Shown one piece after another: positions 28,619-41,210 of a stretch of 57,500 nucleotides of DNA. This DNA is from Paulinella micropora (taxonomy: Eukaryota; Cercozoa; Imbricatea; Euglyphida; Paulinellidae). Position 1 is the stretch's first letter, and every line of letters begins with the position of its first letter. A program made the translations under genes and the position numbers. The stretch lies in NCBI GenBank assembly GCA_019918135.1, contig WBZZ01003109.1, positions 1 to 57,500 on the forward strand, given 5' to 3'. The notes under the pieces are model-generated. The model was given only the letters and a program-made list of their open reading frames with translations, made no database searches and had not been told where the DNA came from.

Positions 28619-31600
28619 TTAGGGTGGCAAGGCTTTTTGCGACTTCCTGCGGGAGTTTTGAGAGAAGGAGCTGCGGGAGTTTTGAGAGAAGGTGCTGCGG
28701 AAGTTTGAGTTTCTGCGGCCGCTGGCGGGGGAGTGAGTGTCGGCGGTGTTCTTGGGGTGCACCCGGTGGTGTCGGGCGCACGAGGTGCACTTGAAGCATC
28801 CGAAGCACCAGAGAAAGAGCAGGAGGTGTAGGAGCGGGTAGAAGAAGAGGGCGAAGCCGAGGCCGGCGTAGGAAGCTCTGTTGGAGGTGAAGCGTTTTGC
28901 TTGGTAGTTGATGCAGCGGTTGGCCTGTGCGACGGTTGCTAGTGCCTGTGGGTCGGTGAGTGCCTCCGGGGCGGGCAAGACGAAGTCGAGGAAGCATTGC
29001 AGGGGTGCCCGGCTCTGGGCGAGCAGGATTTCGCGGATGGTGCTGTTCCTGCCGGGGTTGTTGTTGCGTATGTCGAGTATGTCAGGCTGTGCGAGGCGTT
29101 GTCGTGCGTTTTGGATGTACGTGTTGACCTCCAGAGTGTAGTTTGTGATGTTTTGATCGAGTTGGCTGAGCTCTGCTAAGAGTTGTTGGATGTCTTTTTT
29201 GTGGGAGTCGTCGGAAGAGGAAGAGGAGCCTGTAGCGGGGATGACTAGGGCGGTGGCGAAGCTGTCGAGCGCTTGTGCGGCGCGGGCGGGGTCGCTGAGG
29301 GGAGTGGAGCTGAGCTGTAGGTCTGCAGGAGAGGAGGAGGAGTCCAGGGCGAGGCGGCGGCGGCGGGCGGTGCCGCCGGGTGTGGCGTTGGTGGCGTTGT
29401 TGCTGAGGGTCCATTGGCAGTCGAGGGTGCTGCGCGTGGCCCAGTGTGCGTACTTGCTGACTGCGGTCTCTACGGTCTGGAGCCATTCCTCGTGCAGGCG
29501 CAGGGCCTCGGCGGTGGTGGCGGCGGCCTGTGCGAGGAGCAGTCCCTGCTGGTCGCTGTAGACGGCGTCCAGGACGGTCTGTTCCTGGGGTGGAGGGGCG
29601 GCGCGGGCTGCGCCGAGGGCGTTCCAGACGAAGCAGAGCGTGTTGGTGGCGGCGGGGTAGAGGCGTAGGGCGGCGAGGGTGGTGACGTTGTCGGGCGCGA
29701 TTTCGGTCGCAGAGTCTGCGCGCCAGAGGTTTTTGGTGAGGCCGGTAGGCTGGAGCGTTAGCCAGAGAGGCCCGGCGGCCCCGGGCCCGCTGGGCTCGCC
29801 TGGCGCCCAGCGTGCCTCGAGGCGCCAGGCGAGCAGGACGAGGGCGGGGGGTAGGAGGTACTGCAGGGTGAGGTCGCGGGTGCCGGCGAGCAGGACCTGG
29901 ACGTGGGCCGGGCACTCGGAGCGCACGGTGGTGCCGGGCCCCGAGCCGGAGCCGGCGCCGGAGCCGGAGCCTGAGCCGGAGCCGGGGGGCGCTAGGAAGG
30001 ATCCCGATTCGGGGACGCGGAGCTGGACGGTGACGCGGCCGGCGCCAGAGGCGGCTCGCCAGCGTACGCGTAGGGAGGCGTTGGGGAGCAGCATTTGCCC
30101 CACGGGCGGGGCGTAGTCTGGGAGGATCATTTCGAAATTTTCTAGTATTTGGCAGACCCGTCCGTGGGGCACGGCGGTTGAGCGTGCGCAGAAGATGCGT
30201 CGGCCGCCCTGAGCGCTGACGGCGTAGACGGGGCGCACGAGGTCGGCGGGGCTGGTGAGTGCGCGGCGGGGGTCGAAGTCGTCGTGCGAGGGCCGGGTGT
30301 GGAGGAGGGAGCCGTGTTCGTATCGGTAGAAGTCTTCGAAGCGGAACATGTCCCAGGTGCCGTCGTGGCGGTAGGCAGTCTGCGCGCGGACGCTAGCCCC
30401 CAGCGCGCTCTCGTCGTCGCTTTCTGCGTCGTCGGTGCCGTTGCCCGGTGCGTCGTTGCCTATGGGGAGGCGCACGGTGTTGAGGCAGGTGCCGCCGGCG
30501 CTGCGCGAGGCCCGCTGGAAGGCGGAGCGTCCGGCGCAGATGTCGGTGGGGTCTACGTCGACGAGGTAGCGTCCGGTGGCGGTGGGGTTGGGCGCGGCGC
30601 AGCCGCCCTCCAGCGCGCAGGCGGGTTCGCCCGCCCAGTACCAGCCGTTGTCGAGGGTGCCGAGCAAGAGCTCTTGGCCTGGCAGTTCGTAGTCGACGAG
30701 TGCCCAGGAGGTCTGGGTGTCGAGCGTGTGCTGGAGCTCGTCGAGCTCGGCGGGGGTCTTGCCCTGGAGGAGGGGTGAGTCTCGGTCGAGGGTGAGCTGC
30801 AAGTGGATGACGGGTTTGAGGCTGACGGGCTCCACGCGCAGGAGGCGCAGCGCGGCTCCGGTGTGCGCGAGCCAGCTGGTGCGGTAGCAGTTGATGAGAT
30901 CGGCGGCTTGAGGAGGCTGCCCAACAAAGAGCAGCTGGGCCTCGTTTTCGTCGAGGGCAGGGCGGGCGGGTGGTTTTTCAGTGATTTCCTCTACGAGCGC
31001 GAGGGTCTGTGCCACGGCGTTGGCGCCCTGCAGCCGCTGCGCCGAGGAGGAGTTGGCGAGGAGAGCGGCGGGTGTGGTGGTGGACCACAGCGAGGGCTGT
31101 TGCGCGAGGTGAGCAGCGATGCTCTCCGGGGGGGGCGGTGCGCGCTGGCTGAACTCGGTGCGCATGCCGAGTGGGGGCAGCATCCCCTCGGTGGCGTAGA
31201 TGAACTCGGCGACCAGCGGCGAGTTGGCGAGCGTCTTGAGGGCCAGTGTCCACTGGCGCTGCAGCACTTGGGCGAGAGAGTAGGGCGTGAGGAGCCAGTC
31301 CCGCTCGGTGGCGCCGGCGGCGGCCCAGCCCTCGGGGGTCTGGCCGTTCTGGTAGAGCACGCCCGCGGCGCCGGCCCTGAGGTAGAGCTCGGGGGCGGCC
31401 TGGAGCTGCTGCGTGAGGCGGGCGAACACGCGGGCGGTGCGGATGTTGCTGTCGCACACCAAGGTCTCGCGCAGCTGCTGGAGCTGCAGCGCCTCCTGCG
31501 CTGTGGAGAGCAGGGCGTCCTCGGACGCGGTGACGGCGGCCCGGTTCCAGTAGCCGTAGGCGGCGCCAGCGCCGGGGGCGGAACCCCCGGCCCGCCCCGC

Positions 31601-34600
31601 CAGGACGGGGCGCAGGCTCCAACGCACGGCGGCCCCGCTGCCCGCGGGGGGCAACGGGGCGGCGTCCCCCCAGAGCGCCTCGGGCCCCAGGCACAACGCG
31701 GTCAGGAGGCCGCGCACGGCGTCGCCCCCGGCGAGGTCGAGCCCCACGGCGGCTGCGTCGGTGTCTTCTGCCGTCTCTAGTTCGGGGGCGGGCTCGGTGC
31801 CCGGAGGCCTGTTCTGCTGGGCCCAGCTGTACAGCGTCGCCTCGCGCAGGACGGGGAGGTGGCGGGCCGAGCTCCAGACGGCGCCGGCGGCGGCCGAGGC
31901 GGGGGGCACGGGCTGGAGGCTGTAGGGCGCACAGAAGCCTTGGCCGGCCTCGGCCAGGGGCAGCTCGGCGGCGCCCTGCTGTAGCCAGGTCGTGTTGTGG
32001 AAGTAGCGCGCGCTTGCGCACTCTACGCCGCCCGCGGCGTGCGTGAGCTGGCAGCGCTGGGCGCTGACGCGCAGGCGGCAGCCCGTGCAGCGCAGCTGCT
32101 GCGACAGCGAGCCCAGGCGGCAGCCGGGCTGCCCCCAGGCGTTCATGACCAGGTCCTCCTTGAAGCCCAGGACGTTGAGTCCCTCCTGAACCCAGCGCAG
32201 GTCGCAGAGCTGCAGCAGGCGCAGCTGGTAAACCCACACCTGGCCCGAATCATGGAGCAGCGCGTGCCACAGGCGTGCCTCGTGGGCAGGCGCGGTCGCC
32301 GCGGCGCCCGACAGCGCGCGCGGGGCGACGCCAAACTCCTGCGCCTGGCCGGGCGGTGCGCCGTAGGGCGTGCTGGGCAGGAAGGGCTGCTCGTCGGCCA
32401 GCCGGAGCGAGAGCTCCTCCTGCACGTCGTGCACGTGTGCGACGTAGCGCTGCCGCCCGTAGAGCAGCTCGCGCGCGAGCGCCGCCACCTTCCCGCTGCT
32501 GGCGGCGGATCTGCCCATCACGTTGGCAAAGTCCTCCATCAGGCAGCGGGTGACCAAGAGTGCGTCCTGCACGGCAGCGGCCAGCCCGCGCAGCTCCGCG
32601 ACGGCGCGGTCCGTGGAGGCGTCCAGCTGCTCGATCAGCCCGCCCACGCGCTGCAACTCCTTTTCTAGGCCGGCGAACTGGCCGGCGATGACCTCGCGCT
32701 GCGTGTCAAAGTCCTTGGTCCAGCGCTGCACGTTGCTGGACAGGCCCGTCAGCCTCTCCTGCATGTTGGCGATGGCTGCCATGCGCACGCTGCCCAGCCA
32801 GCCCTCGAGGTCCTCGGCCAGGCCCAGCCCCTTGAGTTGCAAGGCCAGGTTCTCCCTCTGTTGGGTCGCGATGGCCACGATCCCGTCGGAGCCGCTCCCC
32901 ATCACCTCGGACACAAAGTTTTCCAGCGCCGCCGCGTTGGCGGACACGTCCAGCGCGGCCTTGGCCACCGTGAGGCGCAGCGTCTCGGTGCTCTCGGACA
33001 CGGCCCAGTTGGGCTTGCAGCGTGTCTCGTACTTGATGCCCGACTTGGTCTTGTAGCCGGGCTCTATGACGGTGCCCCCGATGCCTATGTCGTACGACTC
33101 CTTGCTCAGGAAGCCGCGGTTGAAGGGGGGCAGGCGCGTGGCGGTCGTGGAGTCATTGTGGCGGCAGGTGGCGGCCTCGACGGCCTGCACCTGCCCAGCC
33201 TGCTGCTGCAGCGCCGCGGCCGCCTCGGCGTTTCCGTAGCATTTTTCCAACCGCGCGATCCACCTGAAGTACTCGGTCCCGCCGTCGGGGTAATGGGACG
33301 CGGGCTGTGGCAGGCTGCAGGCCGAGCCGCGCACCGCTTGGCACTCGCTCTGGGCTTGGCTCCGGCTGATCGGGTTGGTGTAGTCAAGAGGCAGCTGGCA
33401 CAGGCGGCGGGCCTCGCTGCAGTCGAAGCCCACCCCCTCCAGCGACTTGATCTGGCCCTCGGTGTACAGCATGAGCGCCTTGAGATCCGCGCCCCCGCTG
33501 GCTGCGACGTCGCCGAGCGCGTTCATAAAGGATGTGTTGCACCTGTCCTCCATAGCCGCCGGCGCCTGGCGCAGCTCGGCGTGCATGGAGCCAAAGTCCA
33601 GCAACGGCGTGCAGTAGCTGTGCCCGCGGTTGCGCACGCAGGCCTGGATCTGGCCGTGGGTACGCAGCAAGCCGTGGTCGGCGCCCGGGCGCGGGTCCAG
33701 GCGCTCCCAGGGGTTGACGGGGCAGCCACGGAGCCCCTCGTTCGTCGACTCTGCGCAGGGGCACTCGGCGCCCTTGAGCCAGCCGGGGCTGCCGGGGTCG
33801 CCCGCCGAGCGAAACCAGAACTGGGCCGCGGCCAGCTTGCCGTCGGTGCAGAAATAGCGGCGGAACTGTTGCAGCTCGCTCTCACCGTCGTTCTGGGGCT
33901 CGATGAATCCGCCGCCATCCTCGTCCAGCAGCAACCACAAGCTGTCGAGCAGATCGGCGCGCAGGTCCGCCGCGCTCCCCCCCGAGCAGTCGGCGGCCAG
34001 CTCCGCCGACTTGGCGTTGTCCTCGGCCAGGCCGCAATAGAGCTCGCGCTCGCCCCAGCGCTCGCAAGCGCTGCTGTTCCAGCGCGCGCTGGCGCCGGGG
34101 CGGAGGAATACCCGCGTGGGGATGCAAGAGAACGCCTCCTGTGTGTCCTGTGCGTCGTCGGAGCCCGGGGTGAATTTACAGCGGTTGTCGCTGGCAAAGA
34201 CTCGCGGGTACAGCGCGTCGGGCCCGGGCTGCGAAGAGTCCCCCCCCCCGGCAGGCCTTGCTTTCCTGGCGCGCCTCGTACGGCAGCCCTGCCGGGCGGC
34301 AGGGCGGGTCCCATTGCCACTGGAGCGGATAGCCCCGCTGCGAGGGGGGCAGCTGGTGCTTGGCGGTCACGGGATCCACCGCAGCAGCGGCGCCGCCGCC
34401 GGCCGCGGCCACGTCGTACTGCGGGGCAAGCCGTGCCCCTTGCAGCCAGGCGTACATGGCCGAGGCCGTCAGGACCGTTCGCAGCGGCCCCGGGTCCTGG
34501 GGCGCGGGCTGGGGCGCGTTGGCGTCCCCAGTGAATACCACTCGCTTGATGTCGAGCACGTAGCTAGGCACTTGCTGCGCCAAAACGAGACGTTCCCAGA

Positions 34601-35828
34601 ACTGACTCTGCGCGGCCGCGCACGCCTGCCGCCCGTCAACTGGCGCCCAGCCCACCAGCTGCCTGCTCTTGTCGTTTTCCAGGAATTCGTTCCACATGTT
34701 GTCCGTCTGCTCATCGTCGGGCTCGACCGTTTGCTTGCCGTCCTGCTTCTTCTGGATGGCTAGCCAGATCCCCGTGACCAGGCTGCTGATGCCCGCGCCG
34801 ATCGCTGCCCCAGTCCCAATCACCGGAATAGCTAGCGACGCGCCTCCCATAATTGCCAGCGAGGCAATAAGCGCCGTTTCCAGTTTCTTGGTCCTCTCGC
34901 TGTCCCCGGGGATTTCTGCTGGGATAAAGGACGTCCTGTACGCTGTGGCCAGACGCATCCGCGCCTGCGTGTGGTGCAGCTCCAGCGCCCGTCGCTGGTG
35001 CAGCGCGAGCCCCGCGAACCCGCCCCGCCCACCATCGCCCTGGCTGCAGAGCATGGGAGCCAGACAGCGGCGGCTGTAGTTGAGCTCGTGCAAAAACAGC
35101 TTGGCCAGCTCGGTGCCCCGGATCAGGGTCTGCTCGTAGTCGTAGACACTCACCTCCATGTAGCGCTTCTGATAGTTTCGCAGGACCTGCGGGTGGTAGT
35201 GTTGCATGCTCGCACAATCCGCCGGGATCCCCCCGCACAAAGGAGGTGCTGGAGAGAGCCCGGCGCTGCCTGCAGGCGTAGCCTCGGCCGGCGACGGCAC
35301 TGCCTGTTGCAGCAGGACCCGGCGGGGCATGTTTCCGGAGCTGCCGGGCGAATTCCAATCGTAGGCTAGCAGCTCCCCCATGGCTCGGCTCAGGGTGGCA
35401 TCGGTGGAAGCCGCCGCGCTCCCGTACAGGGCGGCCACCTGGTCGCCCCCCGCCACGAGCGCCTGGTTCACGACGTCGCCCTCGCACGAGACGTGCTCGT
35501 GCAACTTGAGCTGCAAGGGCAGGTACTCGAGCGGTCGGAATACTGTCTCGTGAAACACGCCGTTGCAACTGAGCTTGACGGGGACACGCCTGCCCCCAGT
35601 AAGGTTTAACAGCAATCTGATTTCGTCGGGTGCGTTGGCAAAGGGGCGTTGGCAGAGCTCAAAGTCCAGAGTCAGCAAATGCTCCGTGACCGCTTCGCTC
35701 AGTCCGTACTCGTCGTTACGCTGCACCGAGTCAGTCACACTACTGCGCAGCGTCGCGCTTCGTACCGATGTCACACACGCTGCTAGTATCACACACAGCC
35801 CCGCTAAGGCTGATGCAGGCCGGCTCAT
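28619..35828 (-). CDS. Giant type I surface glycoprotein with one frameshift at a homopolymer
   Basis: ATG at 35828 opens a signal peptide (ALAGLCVILAACVTS). The frame runs to about 34240, where a run of ten G (34249-34240 on this strand) shifts it; the second frame then runs to 28619, giving about 2,400 residues. Cys-rich ectodomain with many N-X-S/T sites; a hydrophobic Gly/Ala segment at about 34870-34755 (SLAIMGGASLAIPVIGTG and on); a long coiled coil (about 32900-32590); a second heptad region (about 29220-29080) before a membrane helix (FALFFYPLLHLLLFLWCF) and a basic tail with SQNSR repeats. This order resembles class I fusion proteins, by layout only. A Gly-Ser repeat is coded at 29938-29990. 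Confidence 0.65.
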
Positions 35829-36435
35829 TTTCTTGCTTTCTTTTTTTCGCCAGCTGTTTTTATTTATGTAAATTGCGGTGCCTGGTCTCGTTGTTTTTCC
35901 CCGTGAACCTCGCTTCTCCCTCCTTTTACACCTCCCCTCCCCTCCCCCTTTCCTTCTCCCCTCCCCCTTTCCTCCTCCCCTCCCCCTTTCCTTCTCCCCT
36001 TCCCTCTTCCCTGTCCTCCCACCTAAAATGATAGCAGGGGCTTTTGTGCAAAAGTGCCTGACGACGACCAGGCACCATACAGCGGTGACCAGTGCGCTCT
36101 CGCAGCTTCGGGGAGATGGTGCAAGGCGACCAGGCCCCGCACACGGGTGTGCAATACAGCACGAATGTGAGCACGGGTGCGTGCTCATGCATGCAGCACA
36201 CATGTGTTGTCCAGAGTTTGCCAGCACGAGTTTCTGTGCGGCGGGCCGCAGGCGTGCGGTGCTTTGTTTTCGTGAAATACTAGTCCACGTGTTATTCCCG
36301 AACCCGGCGTGGCTGCTAGAACGCTCCTTGTCGTGCATAAGCCAGGACATTCGCAGAGTCTTGCGGGCTGTGGGGCCCGCGCGGGAGGGCCTGCCCCCCC
36401 CCCCCCCCCCCGCGCGGGCGCGGCTAGAAAGCTTT
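35829..36435. promoter_or_regulatory. Divergent promoter region with pyrimidine tract
   Basis: Lies between the glycoprotein (minus) and the 36436 gene (plus). 35920-36020 is nearly pure C/T on the plus strand (repeats of CTCCCCTCCCCCTTTCCT type). An A-rich leader precedes the glycoprotein start, and a C run with an inverted repeat (CCCGCGCGGG) lies at 36378-36415. No further gene was seen. Confidence 0.4.
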
Positions 36436-38383
36436 ATGGCTGAGAGTGCGTCGCTCCAGAACCTGTTCGGGGACGCGGAGGAGCTAGGCAACACGCCCCT
36501 GCCGAGGCTTCTGGCCGCCGGCGGCTGTTTAGAAAACGGCATGTCTTATTTACACGGGAGGCGCGGTTGGCCACTGCTGCCAGTGGGGCTAACCCAACAC
36601 TTCACTCGGCAGGGCCCGAGTGAAGAGACAGAGACGGACGCTCTGTTGTGGCGGACGGTGAGCCGCCTGGTAGCAGCCTTCCAAACGGCCCCCGCGCCGG
36701 CGCGCTTCTTCGAGCCCCCCCCCCCGAAAGTGCGGTCAGGTGTTTGGCCGTGCGTTCTTTCTGGGTTGGCATCAAACGCTGCCAAGACGAATGTTTGCTG
36801 GGCGCCGCGCGCGGCTCGAGCCCCGAGATCCTGGTGGCTGCCTACCAGGACGGGGCCTTGGCGGGGGAGAAAGTATGGGAGTGCGCGGCTCGCCCGGCCT
36901 TAGAGTCATGCGTGCTGCCCACCTGGAGCTTGCCAGACCTCGCCGGCAAGCGCCGGGCAGGGCGCTTCGGGCCATTGCCCGAAGGCCAAGAGTCCTTCCG
37001 GCAATGGGCAAGCGCCCTGCCCGGCTACGAGGGCTGGGGGCGTTTGCAGGCGCTGGTCCAGGCGGGAGAAGGCGACGATGCACTCAACCCGTTTGCGGAT
37101 ACGCAGCCCGCCGCCGCCGCGGGCGGCGTCGGCAGCGGCGCAGATCTGGTCCAGGACTTTGGTCTGATCTGGCTGAACGTGCTCGACCTGTCTCTGCAGA
37201 GCAGAGGACGCCTGCGGGAAGTACTAGACACGGCAAGCTGCTCGAGCTTTATCCAACAAGTCCTGGCGCGCGAGCCTTCTGAGCAACCGCCATTAGACGG
37301 AGCCCGAGGTATTCTGGCCCGCATGCTGGTAGAGCTGTTCAACGGGCTGCTGCCCAAGCTCGAAAGACTGACAGAGGCACGCGCGGAGAGAGACGACGCT
37401 AAGAGCGACGGGGCTCTGCGAGACGAGGGGTGGGAGGCCAGCGGGGCTCTGCGCGGTGCGTACGAGATGCTCCTGGCCCGGCACGCGCGCTCGTACCACA
37501 GGCGAGCGCTTCGCCGCTACCGCCGGCTCCTGGCGGGCGCCTGTGCGGTGGGGACGCCAGCGCTCCAAGAGCGCCTTTGTCGCATGTGTGACCAAGTACA
37601 GCAACGTGCCTGGGGGGGAGGGGGGCAGGACGACGACGACGACGACTGCCGGGACGTGCCCGGCAGTCCCGCAGGGGTGGAATTAGCTCTGCTGGGCCCT
37701 ATCTGGCAAGAACGAAAAAAACTGGTGTGTTCGTTGTGGCTGGTGTCTATCTACTGGACCGGGGGACTCATCGAAAAAGCCCACGCCCAGCCACAGCTCC
37801 AGCCGCACCGCAGTGCGGCTGACTGCTTTGACGAGCAAGTATGCCCCGGGCTAAGCAGGCTGTGGGCACGGGCTTTGCAGGGCTACGACCGCAGGGTGCA
37901 AAGGCTCCTGCAAGAGCTGCCCTGCAGGAGTTTCGCTCCTGCGGTCTGCTTCCTCTACAGGAGAGCTGCCGTGACGAGTACGAGGTGCTGCAACAAGTAA
38001 GCGAGGACGAGGTAAAGGACGAAAGGGCTGCCACGCGCGTCAGCTTCCAGCCCTGCACACTGGACAGGTGGGCCACACTCCTGGGCGGGCGCGGGGCCCT
38101 GGACACACCCGCCAAGGAGTGGCTGTGCTGTTCTCGTACGCTGGCGGCCGAGGCTCGGCTGTCTGTGAAGGAGGCGCTGCATCTCTGGGCAGAAGTGGTG
38201 GCGTTCGCGCGCCAGAGCTGCGAATGGGACATGCCCGAGCTCTTGCTACCGCCGGACTGGCAGTGGAGCGATGCGGAGCAATTGCACGAGCCCTTGTCTA
38301 GGTGGCTACAGCGTGCCTGGCTTGCTCGCGAGCTTGCTCAGTTTGCCGCCGCCGCCAGAGTGCTACTGGCGCGTTGTGTCTAG
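36436..38383 (+). CDS. Unknown large protein, two frameshifts
   Basis: ATG 36436 opens frame 1 (MAESASLQNLFGDAEEL). At a run of eleven C (36715-36725) the open frame changes to one that runs to about 37900; near the triple repeat CTCCTGCA/TGCAGGAG/CTCCTGC (37905-37942) it changes again and ends at 38383. Together about 645 residues, mostly helical, with an Asp run at about 37629-37646. The 74-base inverted repeat at 36952-37025 lies inside and stays in frame. No family recognised. It is divergent from the glycoprotein and overlaps the convergent next gene by 21 bases. Confidence 0.5.
36952..37025. repeat. 74-base palindromic element inside an ORF
   Basis: GCCGGGCAGGGCGCTT (36952-36967) is perfectly complementary to 37010-37025; inner arms CCATTGCC/GGCAATGG and GAAGG/CCTTC continue the stem. 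Confidence 0.85.
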
Positions 38384-39718
38384 CCGCTGCAACTGCGGCA
38401 ACGGCTCTCGGCAACACATGATTTGCAGCCAAAACAGTATAAAGTCGTAGCTAGCAGTGCGCAGGGGTCGGCCGCTAGCAGAGAAACGCAGGGTCAGCTT
38501 TTCGGCGGCTCTGTGCGGCTTGGCCTCGCTCACTATGCTGACGTAGCCCTCGTCCAACAATCTGGGGGGCGGTGTGAACCCCGCGGGTAAGACATAGACC
38601 AGCCCCTCCAGCCTTTGGCCCAGCGCCTCCAGCCAGTGCATCCGCGCAGGGTACGAGTCGTACCAGCGGGCCAGGGCGTGCACCAGCCTGCCCAGAAGAA
38701 TTTCGGCATGCTCCGGCGGGGGTGGCTCATTAGTGGCAGTGGGGCTTGTCGGACAGGTCGAGGGCGGGACGAGCTGCTGCAGTTGCAGGAGCACAGTCGC
38801 CAGCCTCTCTCGCGCAACCAGACGCGCTTCGCAAGCAAAGCGATGAACTAGAAAGGCGTCACGGGGGGCCCGCCCCGGCTGCTGGCCGCATGCCGCGACA
38901 AAGAACACCCAGGCGTTAGCAAACGCGACCAAGCCTGGCGGGAAATGCTTGCTTACTGTTCCCAACTCTAGCTGCACTAGCCCGGCTAAGGCACAACCAT
39001 TAAATAAAACCTGTTCATTGTCATAGTCAAGTACAAAGCACTCCGGGCCGAGCTCCAGACAGAGACACGTGTGCCTTTCGAGGTAATCCAGCACCAGCCC
39101 GCCGCGCTCTTTGTATTGGGGCAGGACCCAGGGGAGTTCTGCGTCCAAGCCCGGCCGGAACATTAAGGGCATACTCGGGCCCACATACCTTTGCACCAGG
39201 AGCACGGCCCCCGTGGGCCCCCCGCAAGACCTGCGCAGGTCTTGCGCGCAAAGGAGTATCCCAAGGGGCGCCGGCGTGCCTATTTCGAGGCTTTCTCTGT
39301 AAAGCAAGACAGCCTGCGCCAGGGCTGTGGGTAGCTCCGTGAATTCCCTGTACACTTTGGGCTCGTCATTGTCGTTGCCTTGCTGTTCCCAGGGGTCCAG
39401 CAGCCGGAGCTGACAGTACACCCCCGGTTGCAGCTGCGCCAGCTTCCCTCCAGCACTTAGTTGGCTCCACCAGCCGGAAGGCGCGGGGCTAGTGAGGCAA
39501 CTAAGAAATCCCGTCTTCTTTTGGATATGATTCCAGCCACAGCACGCACGCGGCTCGGAAGCCGCGTAAGCGGCTGCCACCTGCGCAGGAGGATTAAAAT
39601 AGTACACATCCGCAAAATCAGACGGCTCTTGCGGGCTTTGCCAGAGTGCCTCTGGCAAAGCCTTCTGCCACAGCTCAGCCAAGTCTCTGTAAGCCTGTGC
39701 GGCTTGACAGAGGCTCAT
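38363..39718 (-). CDS. Unknown protein of about 450 residues
   Basis: ATG 39718, start MSLCQAAQAYRDLAELW, chosen because the A-rich leader ends here; the upstream open frame is a pyrimidine-tract artefact. The ORF is intact. Mixed helix and strand; YVGPSMPLMFRPGLDAELPW and ECFVLDYDNEQVLFNG look like folded-domain segments, but I recognise no family. Three perfect palindromes lie in the gene (39223-39246, 39560s, 39634-39662), none breaking the frame. Divergent from the RPB2-like gene. Confidence 0.55.
   Translation of the reverse strand: MSLCQAAQAYRDLAELWQKALPEALWQSPQEPSDFADVYYFNPPAQVAAAYAASEPRACCGWNHIQKKTGFLSCLTSPAPSGWWSQLSAGGKLAQLQPGVYCQLRLLDPWEQQGNDNDEPKVYREFTELPTALAQAVLLYRESLEIGTPAPLGILLCAQDLRRSCGGPTGAVLLVQRYVGPSMPLMFRPGLDAELPWVLPQYKERGGLVLDYLERHTCLCLELGPECFVLDYDNEQVLFNGCALAGLVQLELGTVSKHFPPGLVAFANAWVFFVAACGQQPGRAPRDAFLVHRFACEARLVARERLATVLLQLQQLVPPSTCPTSPTATNEPPPPEHAEILLGRLVHALARWYDSYPARMHWLEALGQRLEGLVYVLPAGFTPPPRLLDEGYVSIVSEAKPHRAAEKLTLRFSASGRPLRTASYDFILFWLQIMCCREPLPQLQRLDTTRQ
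39223..39246. repeat. 24-base perfect palindrome in the 38363-39718 gene
   Basis: CGCAAGACCTGC followed by its exact reverse complement, without loop. Confidence 0.9.
39634..39662. repeat. Perfect 13-bp hairpin in the 38363-39718 gene
   Basis: GGCTTTGCCAGAG, TGC loop, CTCTGGCAAAGCC. Confidence 0.9.
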
Positions 39719-39920
39719 CTTTTTTTCTCTCTTTTTTGAATACAAGTATGCAAAGCAGGGAGGAGGGGGGGGGGGGGGAAGGGGGCAGAAGAGAGGAGGA
39801 TGGGGGCGGGGGGGGGGCTGGGGGCGGGGGCGGGGGGGGGGGGGGGGAGGGGGCAGAGGAGAGGGGGAGCGGGTGGGGAGAGAAACACACACAAAAAAAA
39901 AAAAATCGGAGAGGCACAGG
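39719..39920. promoter_or_regulatory. Divergent promoter with G tract
   Basis: 39755-39865 is almost all G on plus. A-rich leaders lie on both sides: AAAAAAGAGAGAAAAAAAG before the minus-strand ATG at 39718 and A13 before the plus-strand ATG at 39921. Confidence 0.45.
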
Positions 39921-41178
39921 ATGCAGGCAGACGTAACTGCAATAGCTGCAATCATACGTGAGCAAGAGGAAGCCGATGCAAGCCTGGCATTGCACTGTCC
40001 CGATGCTATTGCGACGGTGGAAGAATCCGGTTCGTTGGCCCTAGCATTTCTGGAAGAAGAGTTCAAGCTCAACCGCGGTGCGGTAGAAAGCCTGCGCTAT
40101 TTTGTATTGCACACAGCGCCAAGGCAAGTGGCGAAGCTGTCGACGCAGCTGAGATTGCGACAGGTGGATGCCAAGGAGTTTGAGCGCCTGCGCAAGAAGA
40201 GGAATCAGGGCAGTGCGTTGCGAAACGCTTTGTGTTCGTGGCTAGAGGCCTTGCCAGAAGACGATGCAAGGGTCAGGGTGCCCAGGCTTGTAACTATACC
40301 CCCGCGCACGGCGACTTCTTCGGAGAAGCGTTATGTACTGAAGCTAGGCGTCGAGTTCGCCGGGTTTGAGGACCCCAGCGGTTGCTTCGAACAAGTATGC
40401 GAAATGGGGGGGACGTGGTCGGCGGGCCTCCTGGCACGGGTGACCTGGTCCCTGTTCGAGTGCCAAGGCCCCGGCCGCCCCTTGGTGGAGGTGACAGCGG
40501 AGCCAGGCGAGTTATCCCCTCCCCCGGAGGTCATCCGGCTGTTGTCACTGCCCTGGCCCGTCAACCTACCACCCCCTAGCGCTCTGCGGAGCTGGACAGA
40601 GACTGAGCGCTGGCTACGCCTGCACGCGGGGGACCACGTGCAGCGCACGCTGGCGGGGATGGAGCTGGGTTCGTGGGTGCCATTCGTGCTGTTGGACGGT
40701 GTGTGCTGGGCGCTGGAGGGGCGCGAGACGCCCCCGATGGACCACGCGCTTATTCGCCAATGGGACAGGCGGAACAACGCCACCAGCGGGCGCGCGCCTG
40801 ATACAGCCCTCTGTCGCACGTCCCAGCTGGGGCACCTGCCGGGCCAGGTAGTCCGGGAGGTGTACAAGATTTGCGCCGGGGCTAGCACCCCGGGGGGGAC
40901 TAGACGCCGGGCGGTGGCATGGCGCACTGGGCAAGCCGACAGGACAGAAAGAACCAAGCCCAGCGGGCAGTCGGGAGCCGACTGCCCGCTGGCCCCCGCT
41001 GGCAGCGCGCCGGCGCGCTCCAGAGGAGAAGAAGAAGATGCAGTAGAAGAGGAAGAAAAAGAGGGGGAGGAGAAGGAGAAGGAGAAGGAGAAGGAGAAGG
41101 AGAAGGAGGAGGAGGAAGAAGAAGAAGAAGAAGAAGAAGAAGAAGAAGAAGAAGAAGACGTAGAAGAAGAAGAAGAAG

Positions 41179-41210
<32 letters not shown>

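Noticed and set aside
29082..32668. Several long ORFs opposite or out of frame with the glycoprotein
   Set aside because: Arg/Pro-rich shadows of GC-rich coding DNA without motifs.
35829..36542. N-terminal extension of the glycoprotein frame
   Set aside because: The signal peptide and leader place the start at 35828.
39719..40072. N-terminal extension of the 38363-39718 gene
   Set aside because: Runs through the G/C tract; a better ATG with an A-rich leader is at 39718.
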